From a bacterium (lineage in GTDB: Bacteria; Vulcanimicrobiota; Vulcanimicrobiia; Vulcanimicrobiales; Vulcanimicrobiaceae), in assembly GCA_021807065.1 (NCBI GenBank), contig JAKAPO010000025.1:1-15070 (forward strand): 15,070 bases of DNA. Direction: 5' to 3'. Position numbers and translations under genes: made by a program. Under the pieces are notes generated by a model, which was given only the letters and a program-made list of their open reading frames with translations, did not search any database and was not told the DNA's origin. Within the stretch, counting starts at the first letter, position 1, and the number at the start of each line of letters is the position of its first letter. This document shows positions 1-6,389 of this stretch, piece after piece.

Positions 1-62
1 CACCTGCCGACGGCCTCGTAGACATCACCCGGCCAGGTCGAGTGAGCAAAAACCCTTGTCAT
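1..62 (-). CDS. Partial gene, N-terminus only (runs off the left edge); possible SRPBCC-type protein
   Basis: An ATG on the minus strand at 62-60 opens a frame that stays open to the window edge, giving 20 complete codons beginning MTRVFAHSTWPGD. A GGAG ribosome site sits 8 bases upstream on that strand, which is what supports the start. The hydrophobic-polar pattern followed by a VYEAV stretch resembles the first strand and helix of SRPBCC/polyketide-cyclase-like proteins. With only 20 residues this family guess is weak and the gene could be something else. It is read in the same direction as the downstream-lying hydrolase gene, separated from it by a long hairpin. Confidence 0.45.
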   Translation of the reverse strand, partial: MTRVFAHSTWPGDVYEAVGR

Positions 63-118
63 AGCGGCGTCTCCGTCCGCCGAGCCGGGGTAACTTCGGA
101 CTAGACCAGCAGAGGGAT

Positions 119-146
119 GAGCGCCGGTGCAAACGCACCGGCGCTC
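119..146. terminator. Perfect 12-bp stem hairpin with AAAC loop, terminator-like
   Basis: GAGCGCCGGTGC at 119-130 pairs perfectly with 135-146 around the loop AAAC. It lies between the end of the hydrolase gene (read leftwards, ending at 227) and the start of the partial gene at 62. That position suits a transcription terminator for the hydrolase. Neither strand has a T-run after the stem, so it is not a canonical intrinsic terminator. It could instead protect a 3' end or be an unrelated palindrome. The rest of the 63-226 gap shows nothing I recognise. Confidence 0.5.
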
Positions 147-226
147 GGTGTATTCGCGTCGATCACCCGAAGGACGAGCGGCGGTACGCCGATGCTTTGG
201 AGCCGGATCGCAAACGCCCCAACGCG

Positions 227-1264
227 TCAGCGTTGATACTCGTGGATGAATTGCGCCATCTTTGCGTAGGCAATGCGCGACTCCGGAAGCCAGGTGACGA
301 ACTGGAAATCGTGCCAGAGGCCCTCGTACATGTCGATCACGGGGTGTGCGCCCGCCGCATCTAAGGCGCGATACAGCCGCACGCTTCCGCTCAAGAAGAT
401 CGTCTTGGTGCTTTCTTGGATCAACGTGGGAGCAAATCCCTTGCTGAAATTAGCATAGAGCGGCGAGACGCGCGGGTCATCGAGCGGCAGCGAGCCGGCG
501 TACGCGCGGGCGGCAATAGATAACGAGCGGTAATCCAAGAGAGGATCGGCTCGGGCGAGCGTGTGCATCGTGTCGCCGCGATCGGTAAGATCTACCCAAG
601 GTGAGAGCAGCACGACCGCCGCCGGCATTCGGAGACCACGATCGCGTAAATTGAGCACGGTCGATACCACGAGGCCTCCACCCGCAGAGTCGCCCATCAT
701 CGCGATGTCACGCAAGTGGTATCCCCGAGCCCGCAGTGCTAGCATTACCGAAAGTACCTGCCGTTGAATCGTGTTCCATCGTGCCTCCGGTGCCAAGGTG
801 TAGTTCACGGAGATGACGCGCTCCTTGCTCGCGTAGCTGAGCGCCGAGGCCTCGTCGATCGTGCTGCGAGCGCTATACGCGACGTATGCGCCTCCATGAA
901 CGTACACGATGAGCTTCCTGCTGCGTACCCATCCGTTCGGACGAATATCCAGCACGCTTACGCCTGCGAGCGTTTCCGAGAAGACGCTCTCGCGAAAATC
1001 CCGGATCGCTTCACGGACTTTCGCGCTCGCGCCCTCTTCGGCAATCGCCTGAACGCGTTTCCACGCCGCAAGACTTTGCGAAGCGGGGAAGTTGGTGCCA
1101 AAGCGCTCGCCGGTGAACTCACGCAGCACCCGTTGCGCTGCCGTCGAGATAGTACTCGGAATATAGAAACGTGCTGCTAACAGACGCGCCCCCGATGGCG
1201 CTATCCAAACGAGAAGAGCGAGTACCACGACGGAAACTGTACGGGCGTATCGTTGTGGCTGCAT
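227..1264 (-). CDS. Alpha/beta hydrolase, hormone-sensitive-lipase-like esterase
   Basis: A 345-residue serine hydrolase of the HSL/alpha-beta hydrolase-3 type, expected to cleave small esters or acyl groups. The N-terminus has one hydrophobic segment (about residues 9-31), so it is probably membrane-anchored or exported. Oxyanion-hole motif HGGAY is at 123-127, the nucleophile elbow GDSAGG at 191-196 (Ser193), and the catalytic His is His318 in EGLWHDFQF. The acidic triad member is not evident: the stretch near residues 284-294 (QESTKTIFLSG) lacks the acidic residue I would expect from family members. The ATG at 1264 has no obvious ribosome site. The gene follows the M48 peptidase on the same strand after a 130-base gap. 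Fold assignment is secure; substrate is unknown. Confidence 0.88.
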   Translation of the reverse strand: MQPQRYARTVSVVVLALLVWIAPSGARLLAARFYIPSTISTAAQRVLREFTGERFGTNFPASQSLAAWKRVQAIAEEGASAKVREAIRDFRESVFSETLAGVSVLDIRPNGWVRSRKLIVYVHGGAYVAYSARSTIDEASALSYASKERVISVNYTLAPEARWNTIQRQVLSVMLALRARGYHLRDIAMMGDSAGGGLVVSTVLNLRDRGLRMPAAVVLLSPWVDLTDRGDTMHTLARADPLLDYRSLSIAARAYAGSLPLDDPRVSPLYANFSKGFAPTLIQESTKTIFLSGSVRLYRALDAAGAHPVIDMYEGLWHDFQFVTWLPESRIAYAKMAQFIHEYQR

Positions 1265-1361
1265 GATGGATAGAGGAGTTTGATTTCTAGCGGATTGTTA
1301 CCTGGAGTTGACCGAGCGCTTTACGTGACGCGAACGCTTTCTCGCATGCGACCTCACGAAG

Positions 1362-1390
1362 CTCGCGCACCTCGCTCGCTCGGGATGACG
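1362..1390. repeat. REP-like short palindromic sequence, copy 1
   Basis: CTCGCGCACCTCGCTCGCTC followed by GGGATGACG in the gap between the M48 peptidase and the hydrolase gene. It matches 7900-7927 apart from one missing base and a 4-base CTCG duplication. It lies directly after the M48 stop codon in transcription order, a common place for REP-type elements between co-directional genes. The remaining gap (1265-1361) shows no convincing promoter. Confidence 0.5.
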
Positions 1391-1394
1391 ACGT

Positions 1395-2177
1395 TTAGAG
1401 CGGCGTCGCGAAGCGGATGAAGCGTTTGGGGCGCCAGGCGCGAAACTCGCGGTTCGTGTCGAGGAAAATTGCGAGTGCTTTGATGCGCGCTTGATTGCTC
1501 GGGTGATCGGCGAAGTATGCGCTGAGGCGCGTTGTGTGGAAATCCGCCATGCGCTGCATGTATTGCAGCATCCAAACGAGACCCCAAGGGTTGCTACCGG
1601 CTTGCGAGCAGATCTCGGCGCCGGTGTGGTCGGCGTGAAGCTCTTGTCCGCGGGAGAAGTGCAGCTGCACGATGTTGTCACCGATCCGTAGGAGGTGGGC
1701 GAACATCGCGCGGTGATGAGCGACGAGATCGTCGACGTACAAGTTATGCCTATGCTGGGCCACGGCCGAGTTGCGGCCGTCGTGGTGAATCACGTGAGCG
1801 GATTCGTGGCAAAGAATGCCGGCGACCTCTTCGCGGTTTTGCGCGAGCTTCACCATGCCTTCGGAGATGAAGACGCGGCCGGCGTAAAACGAGTAGGCGT
1901 TGGCGTCCTGCTCATTGGTGAGATAGTAATGGATCGGCGCGCCGTACATCCGGCTCACGACGGGCTCGAGCTGCGCGCCGATCGCCGCAACCAGCCGACC
2001 TTGCCGGCTGTTCATGCTGGCGAGTAGCGGCTGCTCCGCCAGAAAGGCGGAATTGTCTTGCGCCGTCTCCCACGCCGACGCCCCGGTCGGCCTGGTCGAT
2101 GCGGGCATGGTTCTCGAGCAGGCCACTGCCAACAATGCGGCAGTGAGACCGGTAAGCACAATAAAGGAACGCTTCAC
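1395..2177 (-). CDS. M48-family zinc metalloprotease, predicted lipoprotein
   Basis: A 260-residue secreted peptidase. The start is taken at GTG 2177, not at an upstream ATG (2270): GGAGGG lies 7 bases before this GTG, and the product then begins with a short basic end, a hydrophobic core and a lipobox AVAC (Cys20), typical of a lipoprotein signal. The zinc site HESAH is at residues 124-128, and the third ligand is likely Glu179 in RGQELHADHTG, the usual M48 second motif. A late DHPSNQARI block is also typical of periplasmic M48 proteins. Such proteins usually act in outer-membrane or envelope quality control. It has no TPR repeats, and its length is near the minimal size for the family. It may be transcribed together with the hydrolase gene that follows it. 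Confidence 0.9.
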   Translation of the reverse strand: MKRSFIVLTGLTAALLAVACSRTMPASTRPTGASAWETAQDNSAFLAEQPLLASMNSRQGRLVAAIGAQLEPVVSRMYGAPIHYYLTNEQDANAYSFYAGRVFISEGMVKLAQNREEVAGILCHESAHVIHHDGRNSAVAQHRHNLYVDDLVAHHRAMFAHLLRIGDNIVQLHFSRGQELHADHTGAEICSQAGSNPWGLVWMLQYMQRMADFHTTRLSAYFADHPSNQARIKALAIFLDTNREFRAWRPKRFIRFATPL

Positions 2178-2261
2178 GCTCTCGCCCTCCAGCGCAGCCA
2201 CTTTAGCTCCCAGGGGATTTGCCGCCTGCCGATAGGACGCCGAGGTGCAACGACAGAAGTC

Positions 2262-2287
2262 TTGTGCCAAAGGCTTGGCGCTTGGCG
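2262..2287. promoter_or_regulatory. GCCAA/TTGGC dyad plus TTGGCG direct repeat in a divergent intergenic region
   Basis: GCCAA (2266-2270) and TTGGC (2275-2279) form a short dyad, and TTGGCG occurs at 2275-2280 and again at 2282-2287. This lies in the 153-base region between the divergent M48 and DUF805 genes, where an operator or promoter would be expected. The repeats are short and could be chance. No clear -10/-35 pair was identified. Confidence 0.22.
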
Positions 2288-2330
2288 GTCATGGTTCAAG
2301 CGAATGCCGCATTTAAGGGGGTTTATTTCG

Positions 2331-2756
2331 TTGAGTTGGTATTTTGAGGTGCTGAAGAAATACGCCGACTTCAGCGGTCGCGCGCGCCGGAAAGAGTTCT
2401 GGATGTTCGCGCTGGTCAATTTCATCATCATGATCGTCCTCGCGGTGCTTATGGCGATCAGCACTGCGGTCAACGGGCAACAGGCTAGCGGTTTGACCTA
2501 TCTGCTCATGATTATCTTCGGTGTCTATTATCTCGCCGTTCTCGTTCCGTCGATAGCCGTGGCAGTTCGGCGTTTGCACGATACGAACAAGAGCGGGTGG
2601 TGGCTGCTGGCGGGGATCATTCCCATCGTGAACTCGATCGGCGGTATCGTCTTACTCGTATTCTATTGCCTCGACAGCGAGGCGGGCCCGAACAAGTGGG
2701 GACCCAATCCCAAGGGCGTTCAGGCGGCTTCCACTACAGCTACGGCAAGCGCATAA
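2331..2756 (+). CDS. DUF805 family inner-membrane protein
   Basis: A 141-residue membrane protein. The TTG at 2331 is preferred because AAGGGGG lies 9 bases upstream and the product then starts at SWYFEVLKKYADFSGRARRKEFW, where DUF805 proteins normally begin. An in-frame ATG at 2304 would add 9 residues. Family marks are FSGRARRKEFW (residues 14-24), RRLHDTNKSGWW (80-91) and the C-terminal GPNKWGPNPKG (119-129). There are about four hydrophobic segments (roughly 25-45, 56-78, 90-101, 103-114). DUF805 proteins are widespread inner-membrane proteins of unknown function. The gene ends before a strong hairpin and faces the DUF2723 gene. Confidence 0.9.
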   Translation: MSWYFEVLKKYADFSGRARRKEFWMFALVNFIIMIVLAVLMAISTAVNGQQASGLTYLLMIIFGVYYLAVLVPSIAVAVRRLHDTNKSGWWLLAGIIPIVNSIGGIVLLVFYCLDSEAGPNKWGPNPKGVQAASTTATASA

Positions 2757-2800
2757 GAGCAATGCGTCCAGGCGTCACGCTCGGGATTGCAAGGATGGAA

Positions 2801-2827
2801 GGGCCGCCGGCAGGCGGCCCAACTTTT
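2801..2827. terminator. Intrinsic terminator between convergent genes
   Basis: GGGCCGCC (2801-2808) pairs perfectly with GGCGGCCC (2813-2820) around loop GGCA, followed on the plus strand by AACTTTT. It sits 44 bases after the DUF805 stop and 16 bases before the end of the convergent DUF2723 gene. It most likely terminates the plus-strand gene and may act in both directions, though the minus-strand T-run is poor. Confidence 0.72.
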
Positions 2828-2836
2828 GCGCACGGA

Positions 2837-4378
2837 TCATAAGAAATGGTAGACCATGCGGCCTAGGCTGGGTTTGCCCACTTGACGGAAGCGCGGGTCG
2901 GCGATTCGTAACGGGCTGACGACGTAGACGGGCTCCCGTTTCGACCAGGTCGCGTACTGCGAAGCGAGCGCGAGCGGGTGCGAGGCGACGATCGTGCGCC
3001 CCGCCAGCGAACCATCGGCGTAGGCGGCGTACGCGAGCGAGGTAGCGTCCGCCCACGGCGTCACCACGATCGCGCGCTGCGGGACGTTCTTCGCCACCCA
3101 CGTAATCAACGGCCGGCTCGTCGCATTGCGTTGCTGCGCGGCGACGCCGCTGCTGCCGATCGCGAGATAGACGGCGATACCGATCATCGTCAAGGCGTAG
3201 ATCCAGCGGCGTACGTCGACGGTCCCGGTAAACCAAACCGTCGTGCCGGATGCGAACAGTGCGGCAATGAAGAGCAGCGGCATCGCGTAGCGTGACGGAT
3301 CGCCCTCGATACTTTGCAGCACGACGGCGAGAACGGTTGCGGTAATTGCTCCAGCGAGGAGCATCACCGTTCCCGCAAGGCGACGTGCCGAGAGCAGCGT
3401 AAGGACTCCCAGCACGACGATCACGACGTAGACGATGTGGTACGCGTCGTGTATCGTGTGGTAGATCGCGCGACCGGTGTTCGTCCACGTCACCGGGTTG
3501 CCGAGACTTCGCCAGAGATTTGCACCGCCGAACTGCACGCCGGAGACTTCGGTGAGAAATCCGGAGCCCGTATTCGGCGCGTTGACGTCCCAGTAGACGC
3601 GGGAAGCGGGCGGCGCGAGCATCTGGATCGCGTCGACGGGATGCTGCTCGATGGCGGTTGCGCGGATCGGGAGATAGGCGTAGACGGCGAGGAGCAACGC
3701 ACACGCCATCACGCTCGCGCCGACGTTGCTAAAACTCAGATTGCGGGCGCGTGCGATGAACGCGACGATGAAGCACGGCAGGAGCCAGAGCGAGAACGGA
3801 TGCGCCGCGAGCGCGGCTCCAAAAGAACCGCTTGCGAGAATGAGATCGCTGCTGCGCATCTCTCGGAGCCAGCCGATGAGGAAATAGAGCGTCAGCGCCG
3901 CAAACAGCAGCGCCAGGTCTTGAGCGTCGGCTTGCGCGCCGTGAAACCAGACGACGCGCGTGAACGCGAAGGAGAGGAAGGCACCCATCGAGGTCACGGG
4001 CCCGGCGCCCATGCGAATTGCCGTAAACGTCCCGATGAGCGCCGTTGCAGCCATGCAGACTGCGCCGAAGAGATTCATGCGAAACGCGAGGGTGTCGTAG
4101 GTAACCGCGTGCGACCAGAGCCACCCGAGCACGACGAAGAGCGGATATCCCGTCGGATGCGGGATGCCGAGCAGGTACGGCACGCCTTGCATCTCCGCGA
4201 CATCCTTCGATCCGACGTCGTGCGAGAGTGAGAGCCAATACGCGACCAGTGGAATGAAGAAGATGAGGACGGCGACGAAACGGTGGCGGTGCTCGTGCAC
4301 CTTCCGTATGGCTCTGGCGCCGCCGCGCAAGCCGCGCCATAACTCGACGGCTTTCAGGAGGTTCGCTTCTAAGGCCAT
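2837..4378 (-). CDS. DUF2723 family membrane glycosyltransferase-like protein (protein O-mannosyltransferase TMEM260-like)
   Basis: A 513-residue polytopic membrane protein with about ten hydrophobic segments. The first membrane span (about 33-52) is followed by a loop with Asp59 and Glu62 (KDVAEMQ) and then LGIPHPTGYPLF (70-81). This acidic loop plus the IPHPTGYP block is the signature of DUF2723, related to GT-C glycosyltransferases that use lipid-linked sugars on the outer face of the membrane. The soluble C-terminus (after about residue 405) ends with an ordinary charged tail. Start: ATG 4378 with GGAG 10 bases upstream is preferred. ATG 4432 is possible (GAGGG 5 bases upstream) and would add 18 residues that do not look like family sequence. 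It is divergent from the regulator gene, with a 149-base shared gap. Sugar and acceptor are unknown. Confidence 0.82.
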   Translation of the reverse strand: MALEANLLKAVELWRGLRGGARAIRKVHEHRHRFVAVLIFFIPLVAYWLSLSHDVGSKDVAEMQGVPYLLGIPHPTGYPLFVVLGWLWSHAVTYDTLAFRMNLFGAVCMAATALIGTFTAIRMGAGPVTSMGAFLSFAFTRVVWFHGAQADAQDLALLFAALTLYFLIGWLREMRSSDLILASGSFGAALAAHPFSLWLLPCFIVAFIARARNLSFSNVGASVMACALLLAVYAYLPIRATAIEQHPVDAIQMLAPPASRVYWDVNAPNTGSGFLTEVSGVQFGGANLWRSLGNPVTWTNTGRAIYHTIHDAYHIVYVVIVVLGVLTLLSARRLAGTVMLLAGAITATVLAVVLQSIEGDPSRYAMPLLFIAALFASGTTVWFTGTVDVRRWIYALTMIGIAVYLAIGSSGVAAQQRNATSRPLITWVAKNVPQRAIVVTPWADATSLAYAAYADGSLAGRTIVASHPLALASQYATWSKREPVYVVSPLRIADPRFRQVGKPSLGRMVYHFL

Positions 4379-4482
4379 GCTCGGGGTTCTCCAATCCGAG
4401 GGGAAGCCAAAATCACGGCAAGCAGAACGCATGCCGGCCCTCGGCAGCCAGCCTTGTAGGCCAGTGGGCAGGACTCCTCCCT

Positions 4483-4499
4483 GTTCACGTTGCGTTCAC
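4483..4499 (+). promoter_or_regulatory. Tandem GTTCAC repeat, 11-bp period, candidate response-regulator binding site
   Basis: GTTCAC occurs at 4483-4488 and 4494-4499, exactly one helical turn apart with a 5-base spacer, about 30-45 bases before the regulator start codon at 4528. OmpR/PhoB-type regulators normally bind such head-to-tail half-sites with 11-bp spacing. The position suggests autoregulation of the operon that follows and possibly control of the divergent DUF2723 gene. The binding protein is inferred, not shown. Confidence 0.45.
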
Positions 4500-4527
4500 T
4501 TTCGGCTGTTAGCGTAAAGGGAAAGCA

Positions 4528-5202
4528 ATGCGGATCCTGATCATCGAGGACGACGAGCCCCTGCGCAGCCTGTTGCGCAGGGGCCTGGGCGAGGACGGCC
4601 ATGTCGTCGACACGATCGCAGACGGGCGCGAGGTCGACGCTTTTCTCTCGATCAGCGCCTACGACGTCATGATCCTCGACTTGAATCTTCCTCATGAAGA
4701 CGGGCTCTCGATCCTGCGTCGCATCCGCGCGCGGGGCGAGGCGACGCCGGTGCTGATTCTGACCGCGCGCGACGCTGTCGAAGACATCGTCGCCGGTCTC
4801 GATGCCGGTGCGGACGATTATCTGTGTAAGCCGTTTGCATTTGCGGAACTCGGTGCGCGTCTGCGCTCGCTCGGACGGCGACAGGCCGAATGGAGCGGCG
4901 ACATCCTACAGCTTGGAGATCTGCGGTTCGACTGCGCGGCGCGCGAGGCGCGACGCGGCGAGCGCAATCTCGATCTCACCGCAAAGGAGGCTGCCTTCCT
5001 AGAAGTCATGATGCGCAATCCAGGACGCACGGTAACGCGCTCCGCACTCGAAGAACGGTTATGGGATCGCGAGAGTGATCGCGAGTCCAACGTGCTCGAT
5101 GTGTACGCGCGGCGCGTCCGTTTGAAGTTGACGCTGGGTGGCGAGGCACAGATGCTGCAAACGGTACGCGGGATCGGATACAGGCTGGAGGTGGGATCGT
5201 GA
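4528..5202 (+). CDS. OmpR/PhoB-family two-component response regulator
   Basis: A 224-residue DNA-binding regulator. The receiver domain (1-115) has the acidic pocket Glu7-Asp8-Asp9, phosphoacceptor Asp51 in MILDLNLP, Thr79 and Lys101 in CKPF, all intact. The C-terminal winged helix (about 125-222) ends with the typical VRGIGYRLE. ATG 4528 is preceded by AAAGGGA. The gene ends at 5202 in a GTGA overlap with the histidine kinase, its evident partner. It is the first gene of a five-gene operon whose other products form an RND pump, so it most likely controls expression of that pump. Closest in style to QseB/PmrA/TctD-type regulators. Confidence 0.95.
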   Translation: MRILIIEDDEPLRSLLRRGLGEDGHVVDTIADGREVDAFLSISAYDVMILDLNLPHEDGLSILRRIRARGEATPVLILTARDAVEDIVAGLDAGADDYLCKPFAFAELGARLRSLGRRQAEWSGDILQLGDLRFDCAAREARRGERNLDLTAKEAAFLEVMMRNPGRTVTRSALEERLWDRESDRESNVLDVYARRVRLKLTLGGEAQMLQTVRGIGYRLEVGS

Positions 5203-6389
5203 CCATTCGCACTCGACTGACGAGAACCGTGATGACCGTGGCTATTCTTGCTGTTGGCTTGTTCGGCACGATTTCGGTCGTTGCTATCGATCATACGCTG
5301 CGGTCGAGCTTTCACGCACAGCTCACCACGCTCGTCACCGCCGTCGCCAGCGCCGTCGACGTCAATGACCGAAGCGAGGTCGGTTTGGACACGCACGACC
5401 TCGACCAGCTCACAACGCTCCATGCCGGGGTTCCGTTTGCGCTCTTCGATCGTCGCGGTAAGCGCGTCCTCGGCGATCTGTTTCCACCGCCGTCGCGGCG
5501 TGGGGGCCTGGCGATTGCGAGAGCGCCGGTAGTGCGCAAGGGCGTCGTGTATGGATGGGTCGACGCTTGGGAGTCCGACGCGTGGATCGCCTCGGTCGAT
5601 CGCGCGATGATTCTCGGTGCTCTTGCCGCGGCTGCGGCGCTGGTCGGGTTGGGTGTGTTCTTGGCGCGACGCACCGCCGACGCATTGGAAGACATGCTTG
5701 CTCGCGTGCAGGCGGCCTATGTACGCGAGAAACGATTTGCTGCCGACGCCTCGCACGAGCTCCGCACACCGCTGGCCGTAATCAAGGCGGAGAGCGACCT
5801 CGCGCTGCGGCGCGATCGCAGCGCCGAGGAATACCGCGCGGCGATCGAGTCGATCGCCCGAGAGGCTTCGCGGCTCGAGGAGATCACCGATCAGCTCTTA
5901 GAGGCGACGCGCACGCACGTTGAGGCGCACGAGGTCGGGAGCGTTGATCTGACGGATCTGGCGCGGGAAGTCGCCGAGCGCGTTCGGCCGGCAGCGGAAG
6001 TGCGCGACGTGACGATCCGCGTTGCCTCGAGCGGCGCTACGCTCGCCCGCGCAAATTGGCGGACGGTCGAGCGCAGTCTGCTGGCGATCGTCCACAATGC
6101 GATTCTCCACGCTCCCCAAGCCGGAGCCGTCGAGCTGCGCGTCGAGCGAGCGCCAAAGGAAGTGCGGGTTAGCGTCGCCGACGACGGTAGCGGATTCTCG
6201 AGGGACGCACTGGATCACGCGACCGAACGCTTTTGGCGCGATGACAGCGCACGCTCGCGAGGCGGTACCGGTCTCGGGCTCGCGATTGCACGCTCGATGG
6301 CAGAGGCAAACGGCGGATCGATTCGTCTTGCAAACCGTACCGACGGCGGTGCCCTCGTGACGTTAACGCTTCCGAGGGCCGACGCGTGA
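5199..6389 (+). CDS. Sensor histidine kinase, short linker without an obvious HAMP domain
   Basis: A 396-residue membrane kinase starting at GTG 5199 inside the regulator's stop (GTGA); GGAGG lies just upstream. Transmembrane segments are at about 11-31 and 136-156, enclosing a periplasmic sensor loop of about 100 residues with no recognised ligand motif. The dimerisation/phosphoacceptor box SHELRTPL has His186. The ATPase domain carries the N box around Asn300 (HNAILHA), the G1 box VADDGSGF (326-333) and the G2 box GGTGLGLAIA (355-364). Only about 20 residues separate the second membrane span from the HisKA helix, too few for a full HAMP domain. It should autophosphorylate and feed the upstream regulator. 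It ends in a GTGA overlap with the permease gene. The signal sensed is unknown. Confidence 0.93.
   Translation: MTIRTRLTRTVMTVAILAVGLFGTISVVAIDHTLRSSFHAQLTTLVTAVASAVDVNDRSEVGLDTHDLDQLTTLHAGVPFALFDRRGKRVLGDLFPPPSRRGGLAIARAPVVRKGVVYGWVDAWESDAWIASVDRAMILGALAAAAALVGLGVFLARRTADALEDMLARVQAAYVREKRFAADASHELRTPLAVIKAESDLALRRDRSAEEYRAAIESIAREASRLEEITDQLLEATRTHVEAHEVGSVDLTDLAREVAERVRPAAEVRDVTIRVASSGATLARANWRTVERSLLAIVHNAILHAPQAGAVELRVERAPKEVRVSVADDGSGFSRDALDHATERFWRDDSARSRGGTGLGLAIARSMAEANGGSIRLANRTDGGALVTLTLPRADA

Noticed and set aside
2058..2330. Long N-terminal extension of the DUF805 gene
   Set aside because: The extension is antisense to the M48 gene start, Arg-rich, and precedes the natural DUF805 N-terminus; TTG 2331 has a good ribosome site.
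2775..3704. 309-codon minus-strand frame overlapping the DUF2723 gene
   Set aside because: Same strand but another frame, Arg-rich and low in hydrophobic order, while the overlapping frame has family motifs and membrane spans.
3314..4231. 305-codon plus-strand frame opposite the DUF2723 gene
   Set aside because: It is antisense to a clear membrane-protein gene, is extremely rich in Arg/Glu/Asp/His and has no domain-like pattern; this is the expected shadow of a GC-rich hydrophobic gene.
4818..5756. 312-codon minus-strand frame across the regulator-kinase junction
   Set aside because: It spans two well-supported genes antisense and has no recognisable motif.
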